Source of the DNA: Roseiarcus fermentans
GTDB taxonomy: Bacteria > Pseudomonadota > Alphaproteobacteria > Rhizobiales > Beijerinckiaceae
Assembly (NCBI RefSeq): GCF_003315135.1
Contig: NZ_QNRK01000041.1
Coordinates: 1-64,000 of the forward strand
DNA: 64,000 nt
Direction: 5' to 3'
In this document: positions 9,617 through 17,244 of the stretch, one piece after another
How positions within the stretch are numbered: the stretch's first letter is position 1
Layout of the letters: the number at the start of each line of letters is the position of its first letter
Notes under the pieces: generated by a model
Told to the model about the DNA's origin: nothing
The model's input: the letters and a program-made list of their open reading frames with translations, nothing else
The model's database searches: none
Translations under genes and position numbers: made by a program

Positions 9617-11089
9617 ATGGGCATCTTTCGCAAGTGTATATCGATATTTGTCGTCTTGGCTACTTATTTTCTGACTAGGTTTGGCGGTTTGATTGAGACG
9701 GGTCAAGCAACAAAAATCATTGGCTTAGCTAAAGCGTTTGAAATAGGTTTTGCTGTATTTACGTACGGATTTTTAATATCAGCTTTTTACATAACCGTCA
9801 AAAACATAATTGGAAATCGGCTTGTAGCGATACTAATTACCACGATCGCCGGCGCGGTGGCAATTGTAATGGACGAACCAAGTTGGCGGGACAGGCTGAC
9901 TTTGGCAAGACAGTCGGTGCTGCCCGACGATGACGACATGTTGTGGGAAATGGCTTCCGGCTCAGGAAGGCCAGACGAATGCAGTAAATACCTAACTGCG
10001 TACCCCGCCGGAAGTCACGCCAATGATGCGCGGAAGTGCATTGCGGACAATGAGATCGCGAAAGCTCGCGCTAGAGATGCGCAAGACGATGCGGCATGGA
10101 ACAAGGCCCGCAAGGAAGGGACCATCGAAGCCTGCGACGTATACTTGCACGATTTTCCTGCTGGATTGCACGTTGTCGCTGCGCGGCAGTGCAAGAACGA
10201 GATAGAGGAAGCAGAAGCCGGCGCCGAATGGGCCGCTCAGGACGACAGAGCGTGGAAAGAGGCAGAGACCAAGGGTTCTGCAGATGCGTGTCGGGACTAC
10301 CTCAGGGTCTATTTGCTGGGTTCTCACGTGAGCGAGGCGAAGAAATGCGTTCGAGACTCCGAAGGGAATGCGGGACCCGCACCAGAAGAAATTGATGAAG
10401 ATGGCGCAGCGTGGAGTGACGCTCGCAGTGCCGGAACGGCAGAGGGGTGTGAGAATTATCTGCGTAAACACCCTTCTGGATCTCATTTAGTGGAAGCACG
10501 GGAATGCGCAAACAAGAGATGCTTTATGTTTAATAACAATCAAGAGTGTATCGACAAAAGCGTAACAGATGGCCTTAATAATAAGATGATATCATTTAAG
10601 TATACGGTGAATAATTGTCGATATATTCAAGACACTATTAAGCCACAATTGAAAACGCGCGCGAACATGACCAGCATTTTTGTCGCAAATAACGGCAAGG
10701 CGTATTTTTTCTACAAGCAAGCGGAAAGTGGTGTTCTCGCATTTTTGAACGAAGGTTGGAAAACGACGCAAACTGCGCGTTTGTTAACGAGCGGTACGGA
10801 GTCAAAATCGGTTCCAGTGGACGTGAAAACGTTAGCAACCATAACTAACAGTGAATTTATATTCGCGTTTGAATGGGATTTCCAGGACAAGTATCCGGAT
10901 GGAGTATCAACTTCCATCCACGATACGGCTTATTATCGGCTGCGAATTGTAGACGGGATGTCTTGTTTCTTGACTGAAGCCCGCGATAGATCCTATGAAA
11001 GAACTTCCGAGGGAATTGAAGATGATTACGTATGTGGACCTCAAGTTATTCAGAGCAAATGTACGATAGTTGCCGGATATCCGCAATGA
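9617..11089 (+). CDS. Membrane-anchored protein with four Cys-paired W/YL/GSH repeats
   Basis: 490 residues. Residues 1-85 hold hydrophobic segments (ISIFVVLATYFL, IGFAVFTYGFLISAFYI, LVAILITTIAGAVAIVM) that would anchor it in the membrane. Residues ~90-300 contain four repeats of about 42 residues with the pattern W-x2-A-x3-G-x4-C-x2-YL-x2-(F/Y/H)P-x-GSH-x4-A-x2-C. Each carries two cysteines and they are separated by acidic linkers (QDDAAW, QDDRAW, EDGAAW). Residues ~300-490 form a Cys-containing C-terminal domain I do not recognise. Similar repeats occur beside caspase-like domains in alphaproteobacteria, but no peptidase domain is present. Codon use is clearly AT-richer than its neighbours, indicating transfer. 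It lies beside the R-M genes. Confidence 0.8.
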   Translation: MGIFRKCISIFVVLATYFLTRFGGLIETGQATKIIGLAKAFEIGFAVFTYGFLISAFYITVKNIIGNRLVAILITTIAGAVAIVMDEPSWRDRLTLARQSVLPDDDDMLWEMASGSGRPDECSKYLTAYPAGSHANDARKCIADNEIAKARARDAQDDAAWNKARKEGTIEACDVYLHDFPAGLHVVAARQCKNEIEEAEAGAEWAAQDDRAWKEAETKGSADACRDYLRVYLLGSHVSEAKKCVRDSEGNAGPAPEEIDEDGAAWSDARSAGTAEGCENYLRKHPSGSHLVEARECANKRCFMFNNNQECIDKSVTDGLNNKMISFKYTVNNCRYIQDTIKPQLKTRANMTSIFVANNGKAYFFYKQAESGVLAFLNEGWKTTQTARLLTSGTESKSVPVDVKTLATITNSEFIFAFEWDFQDKYPDGVSTSIHDTAYYRLRIVDGMSCFLTEARDRSYERTSEGIEDDYVCGPQVIQSKCTIVAGYPQ

Positions 11090-11099
11090 CATGGCAATC

Positions 11100-11507
11100 T
11101 CAGGTTCGTTCGACAAGCACGAGCGCCCGTTTTAGTTTCATAGTTAGAGAGTCTAGGCTCTTCAACTCGCACTCATAAACGACGAGCGTGCGCCAGCCCA
11201 TCGCCGCGAGCAGGGCGAGGGTTCTTTCGTCGCGGGCGCGGTTTCTGGCGATCTTCGCCCGCCAGTAGTCGGCGTTGGTCTTCGGCATGCGGGCGCCGCG
11301 CGCGCAGTCGTGCCCGTGCCAGAAGCAGCCGTGGACGAAGATCGCCAGTCTCCGTCGGCCGTAGACGATGTCGGGTTTTCCGGGCAGGTCGGCGCGGTTG
11401 AGCCGGTAGCCGGGCGCGATCGCGCGCAGCAGCGCCCGCACCGCGCGTTCCGCGCCGGTGTCGCGCGACTTCACCGCCCGCATCACGGCGGAGCGGTCGT
11501 AGCTCAT
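11100..11507 (-). CDS. vsr: Very short patch repair endonuclease (Vsr)
   Basis: About 135 residues. DLPGKPDIVY contains the catalytic Asp (D46 here) and FVHGCFWHGHDC the zinc/active-site His-Cys cluster typical of Vsr. Vsr nicks T:G mismatches that arise when 5-methylcytosine made by a Dcm-type enzyme deaminates, so its job here is to protect sites methylated by the adjacent dcm. The ATG at 11507 begins MSYDRSAVMRAVKSRDT, the usual family start; a longer frame upstream is unsupported. It is the last gene of the R-M group, 47 bases after the nuclease gene. Confidence 0.95.
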   Translation of the reverse strand: MSYDRSAVMRAVKSRDTGAERAVRALLRAIAPGYRLNRADLPGKPDIVYGRRRLAIFVHGCFWHGHDCARGARMPKTNADYWRAKIARNRARDERTLALLAAMGWRTLVVYECELKSLDSLTMKLKRALVLVERT

Positions 11508-11554
11508 GCGCTGAGCGCCCGCCGGGTCATGCGCTGAGCGCCGCATGCCGGACG

Positions 11555-12136
11555 CTATTCATCGCCGGCGTCGCCCTCAATATTCTCCGCAAGCCCCAAA
11601 AGCTCCCGGTGATATTTCTGAAGCCGCTGGAAGTGGGCCCCGATGGCGAGGGCAATTTCCTTCGAGTTCTTAACAGCCAGGAAATGGCCGACAATCTGAC
11701 TGTAGTGCTCTGCCTGTCGAGGGAGACGAAGCGCCGGATCTTTCTTCTCCCTGATCTCCTCGTCTGCCATGACTTGAATTCTCTGCGCGGCGGCGGGAAC
11801 CGCGATCGGATGCGGCGCGTGCTTGGGCACTTTCCCATTCATGAGCGCAGATTTCAGGTGAAACTCGTGGAATAGAGCCTCTTCAAGTGGACTGATATCC
11901 TCCTTGCGAGTAAGAGGATAAGTCCAGACCCAGGCAATCTCCCAAACATCGACCTGACGATTCGCTATAATATCGCTTCGCGCAGACGTCAGGTGCCTAT
12001 TGACCCTGGCTCTTATGCCATCCACGGATTGGCCAACGTAGAGCGGCACCTGATCTAGGTCACACAGGACATAGCAGCCTATTGCATTGGTCAACTTCCG
12101 GACGGCCCTTCTTCGAAAGGCTAAATCGATCGCCAT
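11555..12136 (-). CDS. GIY-YIG family restriction endonuclease (Eco29kI-like)
   Basis: 193 residues. The N-terminal half is a GIY-YIG nuclease: G20-C-Y (a GIY variant), then L-Y-V-G (residues 32-35, YIG position), an Arg in GIRARVNRHL (R43 region) and an acidic residue in SPLEEALFHEF (E85/E86) that would bind metal. The C-terminal half is helical and unassigned. It starts three bases after the dcm stop, on the same strand, so it is almost certainly the restriction partner of that methyltransferase. Eco29kI and NgoMIII are known GIY-YIG restriction enzymes. Assignment to that subfamily, and thus the recognition site, is inferred. Confidence 0.8.
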   Translation of the reverse strand: MAIDLAFRRRAVRKLTNAIGCYVLCDLDQVPLYVGQSVDGIRARVNRHLTSARSDIIANRQVDVWEIAWVWTYPLTRKEDISPLEEALFHEFHLKSALMNGKVPKHAPHPIAVPAAAQRIQVMADEEIREKKDPALRLPRQAEHYSQIVGHFLAVKNSKEIALAIGAHFQRLQKYHRELLGLAENIEGDAGDE

Positions 12137-12139
12137 ATA

Positions 12140-13351
12140 TCACTCTGCTGCCAGCAAAGTCTTACGACTTCTTCCGCGAAGAACGGGTTCCAGAATGTGC
12201 CTTGCCAAGTGCCGCACAACTGGTACACAAACACCATCTCCGCATACGTGGTACGCATCGTTGTATCCTGCAGGAAGACGATAGTTGTCGCGCAGGCCCA
12301 TCAGTCGCGCTGCCTCGCGAGGCGACAGGAGCCGCGAACGGACGTTATTTCCTTCTACCACCAGAATTGTCTGTCGAGACGAGCCGCCGGCAGGCGTCCT
12401 GAGACATCCGGCAATGTCATCGAATCTAACCTCGGCGCGTTGACGCTTCAATCCGGTCTCGTCAGGGCGTGTCCTCCGATAAACAGAGCCCACAACTTTC
12501 ATGCCTGATTCTTTCGCCGTTGCTACTTTTTGGAGATGAAGCGGAGTCATCAAGCTCAAAATATACTCTGTGTGTTCAGGTGTATGCCACGTCACACCGG
12601 AAGGCCTCTCTTCGATGATATCGGCGAAGGCCGACGTTCGCTTCCTGGGTCTCGGGATCGCCCACCACATCCAATTTTTCTTCGTTTCTATATCAAGCGC
12701 TTCGTACGCCTTGATAAGTGATTTCGGATGCCAGTCTGGCTGCGGTCCATCGGCAATAATACTTTTCGGAATCGACTCGCCGCTTCGCGCCGCAACAAAG
12801 AAAACACGAGGTCGAGATTGGGGCACAAAATGAGATGCATCGACAACAGCCGCACCAAAACGATAGTGCGAAGAGGCAAGGGCAGACGAGATTGCTGCGA
12901 AGTCCTTTCCGCCGCGCGAGGTTAGGCACCCGTACACATTTTCCAGAACGATCGTTCGCGGAGCGCGACCACCATGAGCAAGGCCTCTCATCAATTTCCA
13001 GAACGGCCAAAACGTCCCCGATCGGGTTGAAACGTTATCAAATTCGCGTCCAAGACCGCGATATTCACCCGCTAGCGAGAGGTCTTGGCAAGGAAACGAA
13101 GCCCAAGCCAGATCGACGGTCTCATTCGGCAAATCGACCACGGTCAGTTGGGCGACATCACCACCCTTCATGTCTCCGCGACCCCAGTTCTTCTCATAGG
13201 TCGCGACTTTCATTTCGTTGAAATCATTGGCGAAAAGGCAGCGCCAAGACACGCCCAATCCCGCTCGCGCCATCCCGCCGCCGGCAAAAAATTCTACAAA
13301 CGTGTAGGGCATCTTACTCGCGACCGGTTCGAAGCCGCCTAGCTTAGTCAT
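12140..13351 (-). CDS. dcm: DNA (cytosine-5-)-methyltransferase
   Basis: 403 residues with the C5-methyltransferase motifs in order: motif I FFAGGGMARAGL (SAM binding, residues 21-32), motif IV FPCQDLS with the catalytic Cys88, motif VI ENV (137-139), motif VIII QSRPRVFFV (~178-186), a target-recognition region (~230-300), motif IX around the RSRLLSPREAARLMGL segment and motif X GDGVCVPV. It modifies the sites cut by the neighbouring nuclease. The ATG at 13351 is used; a second ATG at 13312 (MPYTFVEFF) would still keep motif I. It is the first gene of dcm-nuclease-vsr. Base composition is lower in GC than the flanking chromosome. Confidence 0.95.
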   Translation of the reverse strand: MTKLGGFEPVASKMPYTFVEFFAGGGMARAGLGVSWRCLFANDFNEMKVATYEKNWGRGDMKGGDVAQLTVVDLPNETVDLAWASFPCQDLSLAGEYRGLGREFDNVSTRSGTFWPFWKLMRGLAHGGRAPRTIVLENVYGCLTSRGGKDFAAISSALASSHYRFGAAVVDASHFVPQSRPRVFFVAARSGESIPKSIIADGPQPDWHPKSLIKAYEALDIETKKNWMWWAIPRPRKRTSAFADIIEERPSGVTWHTPEHTEYILSLMTPLHLQKVATAKESGMKVVGSVYRRTRPDETGLKRQRAEVRFDDIAGCLRTPAGGSSRQTILVVEGNNVRSRLLSPREAARLMGLRDNYRLPAGYNDAYHVCGDGVCVPVVRHLARHILEPVLRGRSRKTLLAAE

Positions 13352-13426
13352 ACGACTTCAGATGAACCACCTCGGAGGGCCTAATCGCTGTGGATTGGAT
13401 CCGCCCGTTGAGCAGCACTACCACTT

Positions 13427-13441
13427 GTTCCCTCTTTGTTC
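13427..13441. promoter_or_regulatory. Possible LexA (SOS) box, GTTC-N7-GTTC
   Basis: GTTC, seven bases (CCTCTTT), GTTC: an exact match to the alphaproteobacterial LexA site. It lies in the divergent gap between dcm (start 13351) and glk (start 13517), 76 bases from each. The eight fixed bases are expected by chance about once or twice in a 64 kb window, so support comes only from its position. Confidence 0.35.
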
Positions 13442-13516
13442 GATAATGTCAACCTCTGAGGAGCAATGGCTCGCCTCCCGCTTGACCGACCCCCCGGCGA
13501 TGAGCGTTTATGCGCC

Positions 13517-14521
13517 ATGACCGCTTTCTCCTTTCCCTTCCCGGCGCTCGTCTGCGACACCGGCGGCACCAACGTCCGGTTCGCGCTCAGCCCCGCCCCC
13601 GGCGCCCCGCTCGGGCCGATCGTCCACCTCGTCACCGACGATTATCCCGGCCTGCCGGAGGCGATCGAGGCGGCGGCGCCGAAGCTCGGCGCACGGGCCA
13701 GATCGATGATCGTGTGCGGCGCCGGGCCGGTGGTCGGGCGCGAGCTCAAGCTCACCAACGCGCCCTGGGTCATGGACGGCCCCGAGACCGCCCGGCGCGC
13801 CGGGTTGGAGCAGGGTCTGCTGCTCAACGATTTCGAGGCGCAGGCGCTGTCGCTGCCGGCGATCGAGGGCGACTGGACGCGGCCGATCGGCCCGGTCGCC
13901 TTCGGCGGGCCGGGGCCGCAGGTGATCCTCGGGCCCGGCACCGGCCTCGGCATCGCCGCGCTGGTCGAGGCCGAGGGCCGCTTCACCCCGGTGTCCTCCG
14001 AGGCCTGCCACATCTCCTTCGGCCCGGTGACGGAGGAGGAGTTCGCGCTCTGGCCGCATCTCGAACGCGCCCACGGCCGCATCACCAGCGAGAGCGTGCT
14101 CAACGGCTCGGGTCTCGCCCGGGTGCACCGCGCGCGCATGGTGGCGCTCGGGCGTCCCGATCCGCATCTCGAGCCGCCGCAGGTCACCGCGGCGGCGCTC
14201 GCCGACCCGAACGGCGAGGTCGCCGACAGCGTGCGCCTCTACTGGCGGATCATGGCCCGCTTCGCCGGCGACATGGCGGTGACCTTCGTGGCGACCGGCG
14301 GCGTCACGCTGTCGGGCGGCGTGCTGCCGCGGCTCGTCGACTTTCTCGACGACGCGGCGTTCCGGACGACGTTCGAGGACAAGGCGCCGGTCGACGCGCT
14401 GGCGAAGCGGATCGCGACCCGGCTCATCGTCCGCTCCGACGCGGTGCTCGCCGGCATGGCGGCGATCGCCGCCGCGCCCGACCGCTACGGCGTCGACTAT
14501 GCGGCGCGGGGCTGGGTGTGA
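13517..14521 (+). CDS. glk: Glucokinase
   Basis: About 334 residues. The ASKHA phosphate-binding motif is at the start (LVCDTGGTNVRFAL), with LGPGTGLGIAAL and TGGVTLSGGVLPRL further on. LNDFEAQALSLPAI holds the catalytic Asp region of hexokinase-family Glk (proteobacterial glucokinase, Pfam Glucokinase). It phosphorylates glucose to glucose 6-phosphate. The ATG at 13517 gives the usual short leader before CDTGGTN. An ATG at 13466 with GAGGAG only two bases away would add 17 unconserved residues. It is the first chromosomal gene after the R-M island. Confidence 0.92.
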   Translation: MTAFSFPFPALVCDTGGTNVRFALSPAPGAPLGPIVHLVTDDYPGLPEAIEAAAPKLGARARSMIVCGAGPVVGRELKLTNAPWVMDGPETARRAGLEQGLLLNDFEAQALSLPAIEGDWTRPIGPVAFGGPGPQVILGPGTGLGIAALVEAEGRFTPVSSEACHISFGPVTEEEFALWPHLERAHGRITSESVLNGSGLARVHRARMVALGRPDPHLEPPQVTAAALADPNGEVADSVRLYWRIMARFAGDMAVTFVATGGVTLSGGVLPRLVDFLDDAAFRTTFEDKAPVDALAKRIATRLIVRSDAVLAGMAAIAAAPDRYGVDYAARGWV

Positions 14522-14646
14522 CGCCCGGCCGGCGCGGCGCTTCCCCGCCGTTCCGGCGCTCCGCCGCGCTTTCGCCTTTATCTTGGGGCTTCTCCGCGCT
14601 AGACGGAGACGGGCGGTTTCGCATTCGCTTGATCGAAGGGAGTTGT

Positions 14647-15075
14647 TTGAGCGTGACGCGGACAGGACTTGCCTTGAGCCTGGCGCTCGCCGCGATGGCG
14701 GCTGCGCCGGCCTTCGCCGATTGCGGGCAGGACATGCAGAAGCTCGGGGCTGCGCGCAACGGCGAAATGGAGAAGCTGAACAACTTCTTCAAGTCGTTCA
14801 AAGGCAAGCCCGCTGACCCCGAGGCGGCTTGCGAGCGGACGAGGGGTCTCATGCAGGCCGAGCAGGCGATGCTCAGCTACATGGAGAAGAACAAGGACTG
14901 GTGCTCGATCCCGGACGAAGCGATCGCCAACTTCAAGGCGAATCACGCCAAGAGCGCGACGTTCGCCGCCAAGGCCTGCACCGCCGCCGCCCAGATGAGG
15001 AAGATGAAGGAACAGGCGGCCAAGGGCGAAGGCGGCGGGCCGCAGGCGCAGCCGCTTCCCGCCGGGCCGCTGTGA
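14647..15075 (+). CDS. Small exported Cys-containing protein of unknown function
   Basis: About 142 residues. The N-terminus (SVTRTGLALSLALAAMAAAP then AFADC) is a clear signal peptide cleaved near AFA-DCGQ. The mature part is helical, Lys/Met-rich, with four cysteines (DCGQ, EAACERT, DWCSIP, AKACTAA) and a Pro/Gly-rich tail. Start codon is TTG at 14647 or GTG at 14653, both after AAGGGAG at 14636-14642; spacing slightly favours GTG. The stop overlaps the ubiA GTG start (GTGA). I do not recognise a named family. Confidence 0.75.
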   Translation: MSVTRTGLALSLALAAMAAAPAFADCGQDMQKLGAARNGEMEKLNNFFKSFKGKPADPEAACERTRGLMQAEQAMLSYMEKNKDWCSIPDEAIANFKANHAKSATFAAKACTAAAQMRKMKEQAAKGEGGGPQAQPLPAGPL

Positions 15076-16019
15076 GCGCCGCCCACGAGCGGTCGGTCCT
15101 GCCGGACGCCCGTCCGGCGAGTCTCGTCCTGAGGCTGACGCCCGATTTCGCGCTGCCGTTCGTGCAGCTCGCCCGCCTCGACCGGCCGGCCGGCTGGCAA
15201 CTGCTGCTCGCCCCCTGCTGGCAAGGGGCGGCGCTCGCCGGCCTCGCGCTCCACCGCGGGCCGAACCTCTGGCATCTTTTCCTGTTCCTGGTCGGTTCGA
15301 TCGTGATGCGCGGGGCGGGCTGCACCTACAACGACATTCTCGACCGCAAGCTGGACGCAGGCGTCGAGCGCACCCGCGGCCGGCCGCTGCCCTCCGGCCG
15401 GGTCGGGGTGAAAGCGGCGGCGGTCTTCATGGTCGCGCTGTCGTTCTCGGGCCTCGCCGTTCTCCTGCAGTTCAACCCGTTCTCGATTCTCCTCGGGATC
15501 GCCTCGCTCGGAATCGTTGCGGTCTATCCGCTGATGAAGCGCGTGACGTCGTGGCCGCAGGCGGTGCTGGGCCTCGCCTTCTCCTGGGGCGCGCTGATGG
15601 GGTGGGCGGGCGTCTTCGGCAGCCTCGCGCTCGCCCCCGTCCTGCTCTACTTCGCGGCGTTCTCATGGACGATCGGCTACGACACGATCTACGCCGTGCA
15701 GGACTCGCGCGACGACGCCATCGTCGGCATCCGCTCGACGGCGCGGCTGTTCGCAGGCCATACCCGGCTCGGCGTCGGCATTTTCTACGGCGCCGCCGCG
15801 CTCCTGTCGCTGGCGGCGATCCTTCTGGTCGGCGCAATGGATTTTCGAAGGCTGGCGATCGCGCTCGTCGGCTGGCTCGCCTACGCCGCCCATCTCGGCT
15901 GGCAGCTGTCTCAGGTCGAGGGCGCGGACGCCGCGACGGCGCTGCGCCTGTTCCGCTCCAATCGCGACGCGGGGCTTCTGCTGTTCGCCGGCATCGCGGC
16001 GCAAGGCTGGGCGGGCTAG
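15072..16019 (+). CDS. ubiA: 4-hydroxybenzoate polyprenyltransferase
   Basis: About 315 residues, eight or nine transmembrane helices. The two Asp-rich motifs that bind Mg-prenyl diphosphate are present: NDILDRKLD with the following RTRGRPLPSG, and YDTIYAVQDSRDD. LARLDRPAGWQLLLAPCWQG is the family N-terminal signature. It attaches the polyprenyl chain to 4-hydroxybenzoate in ubiquinone synthesis, in the inner membrane. The GTG start at 15072 overlaps the stop of the preceding gene, suggesting coupling. Length is normal for the family. Confidence 0.95.
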   Translation: MSAAHERSVLPDARPASLVLRLTPDFALPFVQLARLDRPAGWQLLLAPCWQGAALAGLALHRGPNLWHLFLFLVGSIVMRGAGCTYNDILDRKLDAGVERTRGRPLPSGRVGVKAAAVFMVALSFSGLAVLLQFNPFSILLGIASLGIVAVYPLMKRVTSWPQAVLGLAFSWGALMGWAGVFGSLALAPVLLYFAAFSWTIGYDTIYAVQDSRDDAIVGIRSTARLFAGHTRLGVGIFYGAAALLSLAAILLVGAMDFRRLAIALVGWLAYAAHLGWQLSQVEGADAATALRLFRSNRDAGLLLFAGIAAQGWAG

Positions 16020-16379
16020 GCGCGCCCGGCCGGCGCTTCGCGGACCCGGAAATCGTCGGCGCGGTCTTTTTGCTGCGGCCTTGCCGTCTTCAGCTCGCGT
16101 CTCGTGCGGGTCGGACGCCGGTCGCCTCATCCGCCCGCCTTTCGCCCACGACCTCCCGAATCCTGCGGACGGACCCGCGTCGCCTCGGCGCGGGCGCACG
16201 GCGCCGACGTTTCGCATCCCGCTTTGCGTTTCGCATTCGTCCTTCGCGAAACGGGCGCGGAGGCGGGCGCGCCGACGGCGATTCGCACGGGTTGAACCGC
16301 GGGCGCCGGCGGCACGGGCCTTGCTCTCCAACACCCGACGATCGGGGCTTCGCACGGGAAGCCGGCGACGAGGGAAGCC
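16020..16379. other. Intergenic region between ubiA and the surface-protein gene
   Basis: About 360 very GC-rich bases. I see no family-like frame, tRNA or strong terminator. The short frames here are Arg/Ala/Pro-rich, as expected of non-coding GC-rich DNA. It presumably holds the promoter for the gene at 16380. Confidence 0.5.
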
Positions 16380-17198
16380 ATGAGCATGTTCACTGTTCGC
16401 AAGCCGCTGATCGTGTGGATCGCGCTGGCGACGACCGCGCTGGCGCAAGGCGCTCACGCCGCCGCCGTCGACGTGACCTTCAATGCCTCGCTCAGCGCGC
16501 TTCCGGCGAATTCGAGCGTCCAGGTTCTCAACCTGGGCCAGTCGGCCGTCGCCGGCCTTGTCACCAGTCAGGAGCTGTACTTCGGTCAGGGCGACTCGAT
16601 CCAGTTCTCCGGAACCGCCGGCGTCTACAACGGAACGAAATCCGGCGTCGCCGCCGCGCCCTATACCTCAAGCGGGCCGCAGACGACGAACTATCTCGCT
16701 GCCGAAAGCAACGGTCCGGTGACGATCAATTTCGCCCAGAACCAGCAATATTTCGGAATGAACTGGGGCTCGGTCGATTCCTACAACACCCTGAGCTTCT
16801 ATCAGGGATCGGCGCTGGTCGCGCAATACACCGGTTCGAATGTGGTCGCCAGCGCCAACGGCAGCCAGGGGGCGGACGGCTCCGACATCGTCAATTTCGA
16901 TTTCAACAACAGCGCCTCTTACAACAAGGTGGTGATGACCTCATCCAGCCCGGCGTTCGAGTTCGACATGATCGCATCGAGCGCGACCGCCGTTCCGCTG
17001 ACGACTTCGGGCGGCGGCGCCCCGACGGAGGTCGCGGCGTATCTGGACGCCGCCGAGACCAATGCCCTGCCGGGCGAGGCGCCGGCGCCCCTGCCGGGCG
17101 CATCGCCCCTGGCCGCGCTGCTGCTGTCCGCCGCGGCCGCGCTCGCCTTTCAGCGGCCGCGGCCGGGCGTGGCGCAGGCGGTCGCCGGAGCGCGATGA
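16380..17198 (+). CDS. Exosortase-type surface protein (Npun_F0296-like, PEP/VPLPA-CTERM signal)
   Basis: 272 residues. Signal peptide through AQGAHA-AAVDV. The core segment with TINFAQNQQYFGMNW then GSVDSYNTLSFYQGSALV and NGSQGADGSDIVNFDF matches what I recall of the Npun_F0296 family of exosortase-dependent surface proteins. The C-terminus is a sorting-signal tripartite: a PAPLPGA motif, a hydrophobic helix (LAALLLSAAAALAF) and a basic end (QRPRPG). So it should be exported, processed at the C-terminal signal and displayed on the surface. No exosortase or glycosyltransferase gene is nearby. The tail past the basic cluster is longer than usual. Confidence 0.75.
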   Translation: MSMFTVRKPLIVWIALATTALAQGAHAAAVDVTFNASLSALPANSSVQVLNLGQSAVAGLVTSQELYFGQGDSIQFSGTAGVYNGTKSGVAAAPYTSSGPQTTNYLAAESNGPVTINFAQNQQYFGMNWGSVDSYNTLSFYQGSALVAQYTGSNVVASANGSQGADGSDIVNFDFNNSASYNKVVMTSSSPAFEFDMIASSATAVPLTTSGGGAPTEVAAYLDAAETNALPGEAPAPLPGASPLAALLLSAAAALAFQRPRPGVAQAVAGAR

Positions 17199-17244
17199 CG
17201 GCGCCCGTCGGCGGACCGGCGTCCAGGGACGCCCCGACCGTCTC

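Noticed and set aside
8635..9678. Frame continuing past the TetR gene to 9678
   Set aside because: It is a shifted reading of tetR that runs into AT-rich non-coding sequence. No motif in the last 100 codons.
16081..16383. Short plus-strand frame between ubiA and the surface protein
   Set aside because: Arg/Ala/Pro-rich with no ribosome binding site and no known family; typical of GC-rich spacer.
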